DNA from: Microbulbifer hainanensis
GTDB taxonomy: Bacteria; Pseudomonadota; Gammaproteobacteria; Pseudomonadales; Cellvibrionaceae
Direction: 5' to 3'
Assembly: GCF_014904735.1 (NCBI RefSeq)
Contig: NZ_JACZCR010000054.1
Coordinates: forward strand, 1-64,000
Length of the DNA: 64,000 nt
The number at the start of each line of letters is the position of its first letter. Position 1 is the stretch's first letter. This document shows, in pieces, positions 48,200 through 57,767 of this stretch. Position numbers and translations under genes: made by a program. The notes beneath the pieces were generated by a model. That model was not told the origin of the DNA. It did no database searches and was given only the letters and a program-made list of their open reading frames with translations.

Positions 48200-49201
48200 T
48201 CAGGGCATTTCGTCCTGCTCGGCTCCCTCTTTCACCGGCGGCATCAGGTCTTCCTTGGTGACCCGCATCAGCATAATCATGTTGACCGCCACGTAGATGG
48301 AAGAGTATGTACCCACCACGATCCCCACGATCAGCGCCAGCGAGAAGTTGTGGATCAGCTCACCACCGAAGAACTGCAGTGCCCACAGCACCAGCAAGGT
48401 GGTGAAGGAAGTCATCAGGGTACGGCCGAGAGTCTGGCTCAGGGAAATATTGATGATTTCTTCCGGGTCGGATTTACGCACCCGGCGGAAATTCTCCCGC
48501 ACCCGGTCGTACACCACGATGGTGTCGTTGATCGAGTAACCGATCACCGCCAGCACTGCGGCCAGCACGGTCAGGTCAAAATCCAGCCGGAAGAAAGAGA
48601 AAAAGCCCAGCGTGATAATCACGTCGTGGATCAGGGCCACAACGGCGCCCACAGCGAACTTGTACTGGAAGCGCAACGCCACGTAGGCCATCACCACCAC
48701 CAGCGCGAACAGCATACCCAGGCCGCCGTCATCGCGCAGCTCTTCACCGACCTGCGGACCGACCATTTCCACCCGGCGCAGCTCTACCTTGCTACCGCTG
48801 CCCTGGCTCAGGATCGCCACAACCTTGTCACCCACCGACTGGGTCGCTTTTTCGTCACGCGCATTCTGCTGTGCCTGCTCCGCGGCCACTTTCGGCGGCA
48901 GCTTTATCAGCAGTTCGTTGTCCGAGCCAAACCGCACCACCGAGGCACCTTCAAAACCCGCTGTTTCCAGCTGGTCGCGCACTTTCTCCAGTTCCGGCGC
49001 CTGCTGGTAGCCCACTTCAATCTGGGTACCGCCGGTGAAATCCAGCCCCAGCTTGAGGCCGTTGATCGACAGCGCGATGATCGAACCGATCACCAGCGCG
49101 ATGGATACCGCCGCGGCCACCTTGCGCCAGCGCATGAAATCGTACACGCGCTTGCCCATGTACTCGGTAATTTTGCCGCTTTCTACTTTGGTCTCGCTCA
49201 T
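48200..49201 (-). CDS. secF: Protein translocase subunit SecF
   Basis: 333 residues from ATG 49199-49201 behind AGGGGA. Six membrane helices, the first followed by the GLDFTGGTQIEVGY motif, and VIGYSINDTIVVYDRVREN in the C-terminal half. Works with SecD and uses the proton gradient to pull exported proteins through SecYEG. 25 bp downstream of secD. Confidence 0.98.
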   Translation of the reverse strand: MSETKVESGKITEYMGKRVYDFMRWRKVAAAVSIALVIGSIIALSINGLKLGLDFTGGTQIEVGYQQAPELEKVRDQLETAGFEGASVVRFGSDNELLIKLPPKVAAEQAQQNARDEKATQSVGDKVVAILSQGSGSKVELRRVEMVGPQVGEELRDDGGLGMLFALVVVMAYVALRFQYKFAVGAVVALIHDVIITLGFFSFFRLDFDLTVLAAVLAVIGYSINDTIVVYDRVRENFRRVRKSDPEEIINISLSQTLGRTLMTSFTTLLVLWALQFFGGELIHNFSLALIVGIVVGTYSSIYVAVNMIMLMRVTKEDLMPPVKEGAEQDEMP

Positions 49202-49226
49202 TGCAGTCCCCTTAAATCCCCAAGCC

Positions 49227-51095
49227 TTAAATCCAAAGTTTCTGCACACGGCGACCGCCGTAGAACAAATTGATCAGCGCGCGGGTACCCATAATGGCAC
49301 TGAACATGGAAGTCAGAATACCGATCGACAGGGTCACCGCGAAGCCCTGTACGGGTCCGGAACCGATTGCGTACAGAATCACCGCCACGATCAGGGTGGT
49401 GATGTTCGCGTCCACGATTGCGCTGTAGGCGTTGTCAAAGCCGGCACTGATTGCCGACTGTGGTGGCACCCCGTTGCGCAGTTCCTCCCGTATTCGCGAG
49501 AAGATCAGCACGTTGGCATCCACCGCCATACCGATGGTCAGCACCATACCCGCAATACCCGGCAGGGTCAGGGTCGCGCCGATGATCGACATCACCGCCA
49601 CCAGCAGCACCATGTTCATGGCCAGGGCGATATTCGCCGCGAGACCAAATACCCGATACAGCAGCAACATGCAGATCACCACCGCCAGCATGCCGATCTT
49701 CACCGACGTGATACCCACGTCGATGTTATCCGCACCGAGTGACGGCCCGATCACGCGCTCCTCAACGAAGTACATAGGAGCTGCCAAGGCACCGGCGCGC
49801 AGCAGCAGCGCCAGTTCCTGGGCTTCGGCCGGGTTATCGAGGCCGGTGATACGGAACTGTTTGCCCAGCGCACTCTGTACGGTGGCCAAGCTGATGATCT
49901 TCTTGTCGTCGACCCGCTTCTGCACAACAGTCTTGTTGCCCTCGGCATCGATCTTGGTCTCGGGCACAAAGCGGCTCTCGATAAACAGGGTGCCCATACG
50001 GCGGCCGACATTTTTCCAGGTAGCGCGGTGCATCATTTCACCACCGCGGGAATCCAGGGTGATATTGACCTGCGGGAAGCCGTTCTCGTCGTAGCCGACG
50101 CGGGCATTGGTGACCCGGTCGCCCTTGATGATGACCTTGCGCTCCAGCCAGGCACCGCCGTAGGCCGCGCGCTGCTGTTCGTTGCGGTACTCAAAGTACT
50201 CCTTGTTGGTCACCAGAGTGTCCGGACGGGCCTCCATGCGGTATTCCAGGTTGGCTGTCTTACCGATGATACGCTTGGCCGCGGCGGTGTCCTGGACACC
50301 CGGCAGCTCCACCACAATACGGTTGCGGCCCTGGCGCTGCACGATCGGTTCCGCTACGCCCAGCTCGTTCACCCGGTTGCGCAGCGTCGTGAGGTTCTGG
50401 CTGACCGCGTAATCCTGCAATTGCTTGATTTCCGGCTGGGTCAGGGTCGCACGGATTTCCAGGTTGTTGCCGCTGCCCGCTTCCTGCAGCTGCAGCTGCG
50501 GAAATTCCTTGCGCATGGTCGACATGGCCAGGCTGCGCAGATCTTCGCTGCGGAAGCGCGCGACAATTTCCCGGTCATCCACCAGATCCACGCTGCGGTA
50601 GCGTGCTTTGGCCGCGCGCAGTTTGGCTTTCACATCCTGGGCGTAGCTCTCGAGGTTCGTCTTGACGATGGAATTGGTATCCACCTCCATCAGGAAGTGC
50701 ACACCACCGGCCAGGTCGAGACCCAGCTTCATCGGGCTGGCACCCAGTTCACTCAGCCACTCTGGCGTGGTCGAGGCCAGGTTCAGGGCCACGACATACT
50801 GTTGGGTGCCCAGTGCTTCCTGGATGGCGCGCTTGGCCGGCAACTGCTGCTCGATGGACTTGAGCCGCAGCAGAACGGATTTTTCACCGACTTCGCCACC
50901 GAAATACTCGATTCCCGCGTCGTCCAGCACCTTCTCCGCCCGCTCGAGGACATCCGGTCCCAGCGTCATGGCACTGGACTGGCCGGAAATCTGCACGGCG
51001 GGATCCGGTGCGTAGAGGTTGGGCGCGGCGTAGATAAAACCGAAGGCCACGATGACGAGAATCAGAAGGTACTTCCAGACGGGGTAGCGATTCAT
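49227..51095 (-). CDS. secD: Protein translocase subunit SecD
   Basis: 622 residues with one N-terminal helix, a large periplasmic P1 domain and five C-terminal helices. Motifs LGLDLAGGVHFLMEV (about 110), RVNELGVAEPIVQRQG and GMAVDANVLIFSRIREE. A strong promoter lies upstream in the gap to tgt. Complete. Confidence 0.98.
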   Translation of the reverse strand: MNRYPVWKYLLILVIVAFGFIYAAPNLYAPDPAVQISGQSSAMTLGPDVLERAEKVLDDAGIEYFGGEVGEKSVLLRLKSIEQQLPAKRAIQEALGTQQYVVALNLASTTPEWLSELGASPMKLGLDLAGGVHFLMEVDTNSIVKTNLESYAQDVKAKLRAAKARYRSVDLVDDREIVARFRSEDLRSLAMSTMRKEFPQLQLQEAGSGNNLEIRATLTQPEIKQLQDYAVSQNLTTLRNRVNELGVAEPIVQRQGRNRIVVELPGVQDTAAAKRIIGKTANLEYRMEARPDTLVTNKEYFEYRNEQQRAAYGGAWLERKVIIKGDRVTNARVGYDENGFPQVNITLDSRGGEMMHRATWKNVGRRMGTLFIESRFVPETKIDAEGNKTVVQKRVDDKKIISLATVQSALGKQFRITGLDNPAEAQELALLLRAGALAAPMYFVEERVIGPSLGADNIDVGITSVKIGMLAVVICMLLLYRVFGLAANIALAMNMVLLVAVMSIIGATLTLPGIAGMVLTIGMAVDANVLIFSRIREELRNGVPPQSAISAGFDNAYSAIVDANITTLIVAVILYAIGSGPVQGFAVTLSIGILTSMFSAIMGTRALINLFYGGRRVQKLWI

Positions 51096-51377
51096 GCTGC
51101 TCTCATTGTTTTGTTCTCGGCCCGCGGGCCTGTATCTATTCTGGTCAACCGATGAATTCGTCCCGAACCCCTCGATCTGTGCGCCCTTTGAACGGCACTT
51201 CCGGGCATCTGACCACCGCCAAACGCAAAAGTGCGCGGTTCCGCCGGCGCGCCGGCACCGGCCTCAACCGGCGGATTGACGTCCCTGTGCCGCATGCGCA
51301 TTGCGACAATGTCGGAGGATATGCGGGCGCGCAGCCCTGTTTGCAAGGCGGGCCAACCGCTCCCGAATCGGGGGCCG

Positions 51378-51405
51378 ATTATACGGGGATCCCTTCCCGG
51401 TACAA
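51378..51405 (-). promoter_or_regulatory. Sigma-70 promoter for secDF
   Basis: TTGTAC and a perfect TATAAT, 16 bp apart on the minus strand, about 280 bp before secD. The remaining 51096-51453 gap, where yajC would be expected, holds no yajC-like frame. Confidence 0.65.
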
Positions 51406-51453
51406 ATGTGACCGGACGTACAGGGGCAAGCGGCAGGCGCAAACCGGGCCGCG

Positions 51454-52599
<1,146 letters not shown>

Positions 52600-52634
52600 C
52601 TAGGTAGTGTGCGCAATCGAAACGCTATGAGTGG

Positions 52635-53699
52635 TTACCAACCACTCACATCGGGATTGCGGCTGATCAACATGGCGTCGCCATAACTGAAAAAGCGGTA
52701 ATTCTGTGCCACCGCCTCGCGGTAGGCATCCATTGTCTGCTCGTAGCCGGCGAAGGCACTGACCAGCATCATCAGCGTCGATTCCGGCAGGTGAAAATTG
52801 GTGATCAGGCGATCCACCACCCGGAAGCGGTAGCCCGGGTAGATAAAGATATCGGTCTCACCGGTGGCCGGGGCCAGCTCGCCCTCGGCCAGACCGGCGC
52901 TTTCGGCCATTGCCGCCGCACTCTCCAGCGCGCGCACGCTCGTCGTGCCCACCGCTATCACCCGGCCGCCGCGGGCGCGACAGTCGGCCACGGCACGGCA
53001 CACGGATTCCGGCACGTGCAGCACTTCGCTGTGCATCTGGTGCTCGAAGATATCGTCGACCCGCACCGGCTGGAAGGTGCCCGCGCCAACGTGCAGGGTC
53101 ACGAATGCGGTCTCCACGCCCTTGTCACGCAGGGACGCCAGCATCTCGTCATCAAAATGCAGGCCCGCGGTGGGCGCCGCCACGGCGCCGGCGTTGCGGC
53201 TGTAGACCGTCTGGTAGCGCTCCTTGTCCGACTCCTCGTCGGGCCGGTCGATATAGGGAGGCAACGGCATGTGGCCGAGTCGCTCCAGCACCGCCAGTAC
53301 CCCTTCCTGCGGGAATTCCAGTTCGAACAGCGCCTCGTGGCGCGCCACCATCGCCAGTGCGGTATTGTCTTCCAGCAGGATTTCAGAGCCCGGTTTGGGG
53401 GATTTGCTTGAACGGATATGGGCAAGTGCCCTGCGCTCATCCAGCACCCGCTCGATCAGGATCTCCAGTTTGCCGCCGCTGGCCTTGCGGCCAAACAGCC
53501 GCGCTGGGATCACCCGGGTGTCGTTGAATACCAGCAGGTCCCCGGGCTCCACCAGGTTCGCCAGTTCGGCAAATTGCTTGTGCTCCAGCCTACCGCTGGG
53601 CCCGTCCAGACACAGCAGGCGGCTCCCGCGGCGTTCTTTGGTGGGCGTGCGGGCTATCAGCTCATCGGGCAGATTGAAGTGGAAATCCTGGCGGCGCAT
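52635..53699 (-). CDS. queA: tRNA preQ1-34 ribosyltransferase-isomerase QueA
   Basis: 354 residues starting [29 protein letters not shown], with [26 protein letters not shown] and [17 protein letters not shown]. Uses S-adenosylmethionine to build epoxyqueuosine on tRNA. First gene of queA-tgt-secD-secF. Confidence 0.98.
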   Translation of the reverse strand: MRRQDFHFNLPDELIARTPTKERRGSRLLCLDGPSGRLEHKQFAELANLVEPGDLLVFNDTRVIPARLFGRKASGGKLEILIERVLDERRALAHIRSSKSPKPGSEILLEDNTALAMVARHEALFELEFPQEGVLAVLERLGHMPLPPYIDRPDEESDKERYQTVYSRNAGAVAAPTAGLHFDDEMLASLRDKGVETAFVTLHVGAGTFQPVRVDDIFEHQMHSEVLHVPESVCRAVADCRARGGRVIAVGTTSVRALESAAAMAESAGLAEGELAPATGETDIFIYPGYRFRVVDRLITNFHLPESTLMMLVSAFAGYEQTMDAYREAVAQNYRFFSYGDAMLISRNPDVSGW

Positions 53700-53768
53700 G
53701 GCTTCAGTTTAGGTGGTCACGGAATGGGCGCGAAGAGTACCGGAAAGCCGCCCCACCGCCAAATCCGG

Positions 53769-53796
53769 TTGACCGGCCCCGGTCCATCGCTATAAT
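53769..53796 (+). promoter_or_regulatory. Promoter of tRNA-Leu
   Basis: TTGACC, 16 bp, TATAAT; the tRNA begins 45 bp after the -10 box, divergent from queA. Confidence 0.75.
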
Positions 53797-53841
53797 CGTC
53801 CCCCTTACTGAGGCACACCAAACCACGCGCCTCGAACAACT

Positions 53842-53928
53842 GCCAGAGTGGTGAAATTGGTAGACACAGGGGATTCAAAATCCCCCGCCCTTAAAAGCGT
53901 GCCGGTTCGAGTCCGGCCTCTGGTACCA
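53842..53928 (+). tRNA. tRNA-Leu(CAA)
   Basis: An 87-nt class II tRNA ending in an encoded CCA. Anticodon stem GGGGA/TCCCC with loop TTCAAAA gives anticodon CAA at 53876-53878 (reads UUG). Long variable arm CCGCCCTTAAAAGCG, T-arm CCGGTTCGAGTCCGG. Acceptor stem GCCAGAG/CTCTGGT has a G-U first pair. It is the insertion site of the neighbouring island. Confidence 0.95.
53874..53922 (+). repeat. att core 1, 49-bp direct repeat within tRNA-Leu
   Basis: The 49 bp from the start of the anticodon loop through the last base pairs of the acceptor stem recur exactly at 56656-56704. This is the typical core of an element integrated by a tyrosine recombinase at a tRNA 3' half. Confidence 0.85.
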
Positions 53929-53933
53929 ATAAA

Positions 53934-53970
53934 ATCAAGGGGTTAGAAGACTTTCTTCAACCCCTTTGAT
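53934..53970 (+). terminator. Hairpin after tRNA-Leu
   Basis: ATCAAGGGGTT and AACCCCTTTGAT arms with a 14-nt loop, just past the CCA. Likely ends the tRNA transcript. Confidence 0.6.
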
Positions 53971-53988
53971 ACCTCATTTTCTCCCAAA

Positions 53989-54009
53989 GTGACAACAAAG
54001 TGTCAACGC
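53989..54009 (+). repeat. Spaced repeat GTGNCAAC-AAA-GTGTCAAC, copy 1
   Basis: Two GTG-x-CAAC boxes 11 bp apart, 66 bp past att core 1. Same spaced repeat at 56531 and 56767. May be an arm-type integrase binding site. The remaining bases to 54127 show no gene. Confidence 0.6.
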
Positions 54010-54127
54010 AACTTCTGCGCCACTCAACATTAGGCCGTGAAGTAGCTAGTTTTGTCGCCCCATCTAAAAGCTACTCTATAAGATTTTCCAAGACTTCTTT
54101 GACCGCCCCGACCTCATAGAACCAAGC

Positions 54128-54892
54128 TTATTGCGTGACCTCCATACACCTTACAAATCGCTGCAATTTTTCACCCCTCCACTGAGTGACTCTCCCCTGA
54201 GACTTAACAACAGCTTTTTTAACCAGCTGATAGAAGATGGCTACTTGCTCACGAGAAAATGTTTCTGTCCTACCGTCAAACCTTCTTTTCGGCAGAAACA
54301 TCTTGAACTCCCTTTTGCAAGCGGTCTCTAAATCAAGCGCAGCACCACCGACTTCAAAACACCACCACTCGACAAGAGTATGGAGATAAGGGGAGTCAAC
54401 GTTGATCGCCGCTGTTCTTTTCTCCGGCCAGTCATTAGAGACCCCAAACTTAAAAAACTTCTCCCCCTTTCCTTGCACTCCCTGTAGGTACAAAAAACCA
54501 GGCAATGATTTATCAAACCCTGTCTTTCTCTTATAAAAACTAGCCGAATCAGAATAAAAGGGCGGAAGCACCTTCCCTTTCCACTTTCGACTTACCCCAT
54601 CTGGAATATAACGATTCTGTCGCCCACCCTCCCTTAATACGCAACCACAAGACTTAGTTTTAGATCCCCTTAAATTTACCCCCGCAACTTTTGTTATATT
54701 CCCGCAGTCGCATTGACAGAACCAATACCTATGTCCCTTCTCAGTCCCAGCAAAAGCAACAACAAGCAAACGACCAAACCGAGAGCAACGGAGGTCAGAA
54801 AGTCTCTGCCTCCTAGTTTCCCTCGGAAAATAAACCTTTAGCCTATCGACATCATCAGTCGAATACTTTTTTGATCTCGCCATCTTTCCCAA
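54128..54892 (-). CDS. Zn-finger plus GIY-YIG-like protein
   Basis: 254 residues. The N-terminal half has WFCQCDCGNITKVAGVN and TKSCGC, a four-Cys finger common in phage and mobile-element nucleases. The middle, LPGFLYLQGVQGKGEKFFKFGVSNDWPEKR, matches the start of GIY-YIG-like (T5orf172/Mug113) domains, where xFLY and KFGVS give the strand pair and the Arg is catalytic. The C-terminus is basic. Probably DNA-binding or DNA-cutting; homing or defence role is inferred. First cargo gene next to tRNA-Leu. Confidence 0.65.
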   Translation of the reverse strand: MGKMARSKKYSTDDVDRLKVYFPRETRRQRLSDLRCSRFGRLLVVAFAGTEKGHRYWFCQCDCGNITKVAGVNLRGSKTKSCGCVLREGGRQNRYIPDGVSRKWKGKVLPPFYSDSASFYKRKTGFDKSLPGFLYLQGVQGKGEKFFKFGVSNDWPEKRTAAINVDSPYLHTLVEWWCFEVGGAALDLETACKREFKMFLPKRRFDGRTETFSREQVAIFYQLVKKAVVKSQGRVTQWRGEKLQRFVRCMEVTQ

Positions 54893-54919
54893 GTACAGGT
54901 TTATCGACTAACCACATAG

Positions 54920-55585
54920 TTAACGCGAAAGCTCTTCATTACACATTTTCATAAGTGGCAAGATATGCCTACAAGCAATCACACTCTCTTTCAAAGCGCC
55001 AAGCATTAGAGTTTTTATATATGTTGGTTCAATATTCTCACGCTCATATACGCCAGCCAAACCTAACTTCGCCGTAATTAACACATCAAGTACTTTACGC
55101 TTAACCTGAAGAACCCTATGAATCATTTTCACATCCAGCTTGTCAATATTTGACCTACCGATAATAAATGTTCCATGATCCACATCCTCTCGCAAGCGGT
55201 CTATTTCATCCAAAATAAGATCAACTTCTCTCACAGAGAGAGACTTAACTTTTTTACAAAAACTTAAAACTTCATCATCAGATAAAATTTCTTCAGTATT
55301 CGCTTTTTCCTCAATACTTTCTATTTTTCGCAAAAAATCTTTGTAACTACTATCATCACCCGAAACCAAAGACTCCAAATAACGGTCATCAAGTATTGAC
55401 CCCGCGATCACCAACTTACTCAGGTGTTCGTTACTTTGCACCTTTTCGATAAACAAAAATAAATTAGACCGCAATACTGCTATTGCTTTACGCTTTTCAT
55501 TCCTAGACTGTATGTATTCACGCAAGTAGACACCTAAGAGGGCGCCCACAACACCAATAATTACAGCAACTATTTTTAAATCCAT
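54920..55585 (-). CDS. Membrane-anchored helical protein
   Basis: 221 residues from ATG 55583-55585, chosen for the AGGAG 5 bp upstream. A single N-terminal membrane helix (MDLKIVAVIIGVVGALLGVYL), then a charged, largely coiled-coil body (KIESIEEKANTEEILSDDEVLSFCKKVKSL and LILDEIDRLREDV). Topology suggests the body faces the cytoplasm. Not recognised; the shape recalls accessory proteins of anti-phage or conflict loci. Same strand as its neighbours. Confidence 0.62.
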   Translation of the reverse strand: MDLKIVAVIIGVVGALLGVYLREYIQSRNEKRKAIAVLRSNLFLFIEKVQSNEHLSKLVIAGSILDDRYLESLVSGDDSSYKDFLRKIESIEEKANTEEILSDDEVLSFCKKVKSLSVREVDLILDEIDRLREDVDHGTFIIGRSNIDKLDVKMIHRVLQVKRKVLDVLITAKLGLAGVYERENIEPTYIKTLMLGALKESVIACRHILPLMKMCNEELSR

Positions 55586-55654
55586 ACCCGCTCCTAAAAC
55601 CATGAAGCCAACATTCTTTTCGGCGAAAATCAAAACCCCTATAATATCGCCAAC

Positions 55655-56158
55655 TCACCCAGGTGGAACGAACGCGTTAAACATATAAAATACACACGTT
55701 GCACCAAGTATCACCGCCACATTTTTAGCCGCCCCCCGAGACAAGTCCTGCGGCTCTTCACTAAAGGCATCAACGTAGGTTGACGGAGCCAAAGCCATCA
55801 GCAAAATCGCGACACCTAAACCCGAAATACCAAATACAAAGAAGAGCCAAAGCTTCCAATAAGAGTTGGACGTAAAAGCCGGGAAACTCCTGAGCATTCG
55901 TGAATGCTCTATATTGCCCGTTCGCACATAAGCTCCTGCGCCGACAAAAGATAATGCCCACATATCCATGAGTGGCTGAGGGAAAGTTACACCAAATAAC
56001 TTCGCGGGCCACCCAAATAAGGCATTCAACACATTTCGGTAGTATTGCAAAAAGTCATTTGCCGCTGTGAATACATCAACATTACAAAGGTACTGAATAA
56101 AGCTTACAAAACTAATTGAACCAACTACTACTGATAGGATTCTTAAGGTTGAGTTCAT
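55655..56158 (-). CDS. Polytopic membrane protein
   Basis: 167 residues with four membrane segments (about 5-24, 63-78, 103-125, 144-163) ending in YMFNAFVPPG. Lies 69 bp upstream of the membrane-anchored protein gene and may share a transcript. Family not recognised. Confidence 0.6.
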   Translation of the reverse strand: MNSTLRILSVVVGSISFVSFIQYLCNVDVFTAANDFLQYYRNVLNALFGWPAKLFGVTFPQPLMDMWALSFVGAGAYVRTGNIEHSRMLRSFPAFTSNSYWKLWLFFVFGISGLGVAILLMALAPSTYVDAFSEEPQDLSRGAAKNVAVILGATCVFYMFNAFVPPG

Positions 56159-56530
56159 GATTATTTTTTAACCAACGAAAGCTGGAGCTGGTGGGTAGGA
56201 ACTGGATATTGCTGATATGAATAGATCGATAATAAGAGTCACAATGGGAAAATCAATCAACTAGGTACCTTACAGCCGTTTTTTGACTCTCAGTATGCTA
56301 CCGACGCTTCCGGAGTAGTGCGCCACACCAAGATAGATCGCTTTGGCAGAAATATGCTGGGGAACACCAGATTAAAACAAAAACTATTACAAAATTACAG
56401 CCAATAAAATTAGACTACTAAAGATTCAGCATTCTGCCACTCTGGTTTTGAACACCAAATACATAGCTAAAGCGACACTGTCTATCTCACAACTACGCAG
56501 CGAAATGCCCCCCCCCCTTAATCTCTAAAG
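56159..56530. other. AT-rich non-coding stretch
   Basis: No convincing gene. A 58-codon frame without Met start (plus strand, about 56208-56405, containing DSQYATDASGVVRHTKIDRF) might be a decayed gene but is short. Confidence 0.3.
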
Positions 56531-56551
56531 GTGTCAACAAAGTGTCAACGC
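56531..56551 (+). repeat. Spaced repeat GTGNCAAC-AAA-GTGTCAAC, copy 2
   Basis: GTGTCAAC-AAA-GTGTCAAC, 104 bp before att core 2, in the position expected at the far end of the first element. Confidence 0.6.
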
Positions 56552-56655
56552 AAACGTGTAGAAACGCGCCCCAACCAGCTACGATTCAGCCGTAAGTTAT
56601 TGATTTATGGTGGTATGGCGCCCAACTTGCGTCTTCCTGGAGGCTTCCCGGGGGC

Positions 56656-56704
56656 TTCAAAATCCCCCGCCCTTAAAAGCGTGCCGGTTCGAGTCCGGCC
56701 TCTG
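56656..56704 (+). repeat. att core 2, exact copy of the tRNA-Leu 3' half
   Basis: Identical over 49 bp to 53874-53922, but the flanking 5' half of the tRNA is missing and the CCA end is changed, so it is not a functional tRNA. Marks the boundary between two tandem elements. Confidence 0.85.
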
Positions 56705-56766
56705 ACCAACAAAATCAAGGGTTTAGCGAACTTCGCAAAATTCTGATAAGTGAAAATCCCGCGAGT

Positions 56767-56787
56767 GTGGCAACAAAGTGTCAACGC
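56767..56787 (+). repeat. Spaced repeat GTGNCAAC-AAA-GTGTCAAC, copy 3
   Basis: GTGGCAAC-AAA-GTGTCAAC, 62 bp past att core 2, almost the same distance as copy 1 from core 1. The stretch 56788-57110 that follows has no supported gene. Confidence 0.6.
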
Positions 56788-57110
56788 TGTTCGCGGTCGG
56801 CACCTGGCACAGCGGCATCTTTTCGTTTACGGCCGCCCATCTCCCAATACCGCATGGCATCTAACATCGGCCAGATTTGGCCTCTGCAAACTCCTTTCGC
56901 GGCTCTTCTTCTTTCTTCCTTTTATGCACACTGCAAAAGCGCAAAGGCCCAGGAACCGCGGCACACGAAGCCACATTGCCATTTCTTCGCCTCAAATAAG
57001 GCCCAAAATCTGCAGGCGTGGGGAGGAGTGAATTTCGCCCCCGCGCGTATTCATTTTCTGCACAAAAAAAGCCAGGACGGCGCCCGGCTATTTTGGTAGC
57101 GACCGATACC

Positions 57111-57339
57111 CTACACGGTGTCCATCACTCGATTTTTCGCTTCATGGTATTCGTCGTCTGTTAGCGCCCCTTACTCGCGTAGCTTTGCTAGGCGTTCCAG
57201 CTGGGCCAGGCTGCTTTCAAAGGCTGAAGGCTCCGCAGTTGAGCGAGTAGCCACCGTTTCCTGATTCTGCGGCCGGCCGGCATCAATCGCGGCCGCGTAG
57301 GCTTGGTCGCGTGTCTTGTCCGAACTCTTCCTTTGCCAT
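57111..57339 (-). pseudogene. Broken SHOCT-domain gene
   Basis: ATG 57337-57339 has a near-ideal AAGGAGG site, but its frame (MAKEEFGQDTRPS..) stops after 18 codons. Shifting by one base gives DKTRDQAYAAAIDAGRPQ and leads to SSLAQLERLAKLRE, a TAA stop at 57171-57173, and then in the same frame GALTDDEYHEAKNRVMDTV. Together this is the SHOCT motif (LxxLxxLxxxGxLTxxEFxxxK) with one frameshift and one nonsense codon. SHOCT is a short C-terminal oligomerisation motif. Confidence 0.75.
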
Positions 57340-57397
57340 ACACACCTCCTTAAAATTTTACGACAAACGTTAGGGGAAATACGACACGTGCGTCCAA

Positions 57398-57640
57398 TCA
57401 ATGGCCTTCGTGACGGTTAGCTAACCAGCTCATATTACTTTCAATAGCCCGAAATTGAGATAACCGACCAGTAATTTCATCACGTAAATCACACCACGCC
57501 GATATGTGCGAACGCGCCCCATATAAATTCGCAAAGTTTGGGAAAAAAATTTCGTACACGGTCCCACAGTCAAAACGGCGTGACCGCACGCGCCGGATCT
57601 CCACTGGTTCGCCATCGAAAATTATGACTCTCGGTTTCAT
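57398..57640 (-). CDS. Small SOS-boxed protein, unknown
   Basis: 80 residues starting MKPRVIIFDGEPVEIRRVRSRRF. A compact alpha/beta look: beta-rich start, then FFPNFANLYGARSHISAWCDL and a helical end. The LexA-type box at 57654-57669 lies 13 bp upstream of the ATG, so it should be made after DNA damage. The broken SHOCT gene follows by 58 bp and was probably in the same operon. Not recognised. Confidence 0.6.
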   Translation of the reverse strand: MKPRVIIFDGEPVEIRRVRSRRFDCGTVYEIFFPNFANLYGARSHISAWCDLRDEITGRLSQFRAIESNMSWLANRHEGH

Positions 57641-57653
57641 AGATCACTAAAAA

Positions 57654-57669
57654 CTGTACATTTATACAG
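57654..57669 (-). promoter_or_regulatory. LexA-type (SOS) box
   Basis: CTGTACATTTATACAG fits CTG-N10-CAG with an AT-rich centre. Placed directly before the small gene at 57640, overlapping where its -10 region (TATACT, minus strand) would be. Confidence 0.72.
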
Positions 57670-57767
57670 TATAAGGCACCCGCACAGAAAAATGTCAAGC
57701 TTCTATTAGCTGCCGCCAGAATTTACCCAAGAGAATACGCCTCAATTAGCACCTTCTTACAGAAAAG

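Noticed and set aside
51106..51442. Minus-strand frame of 116 codons upstream of secD, possible yajC
   Set aside because: It lacks the single N-terminal membrane helix and conserved residues of YajC and runs through the promoter.
56656..56704. Second tRNA-Leu gene
   Set aside because: Only the 3' half is present and the acceptor end is altered; it is an attachment-site duplicate.
56767..57099. 110-codon plus-strand frame beginning MATKCQR
   Set aside because: It starts in the spaced repeat that recurs elsewhere, has no ribosome site and no domain pattern.
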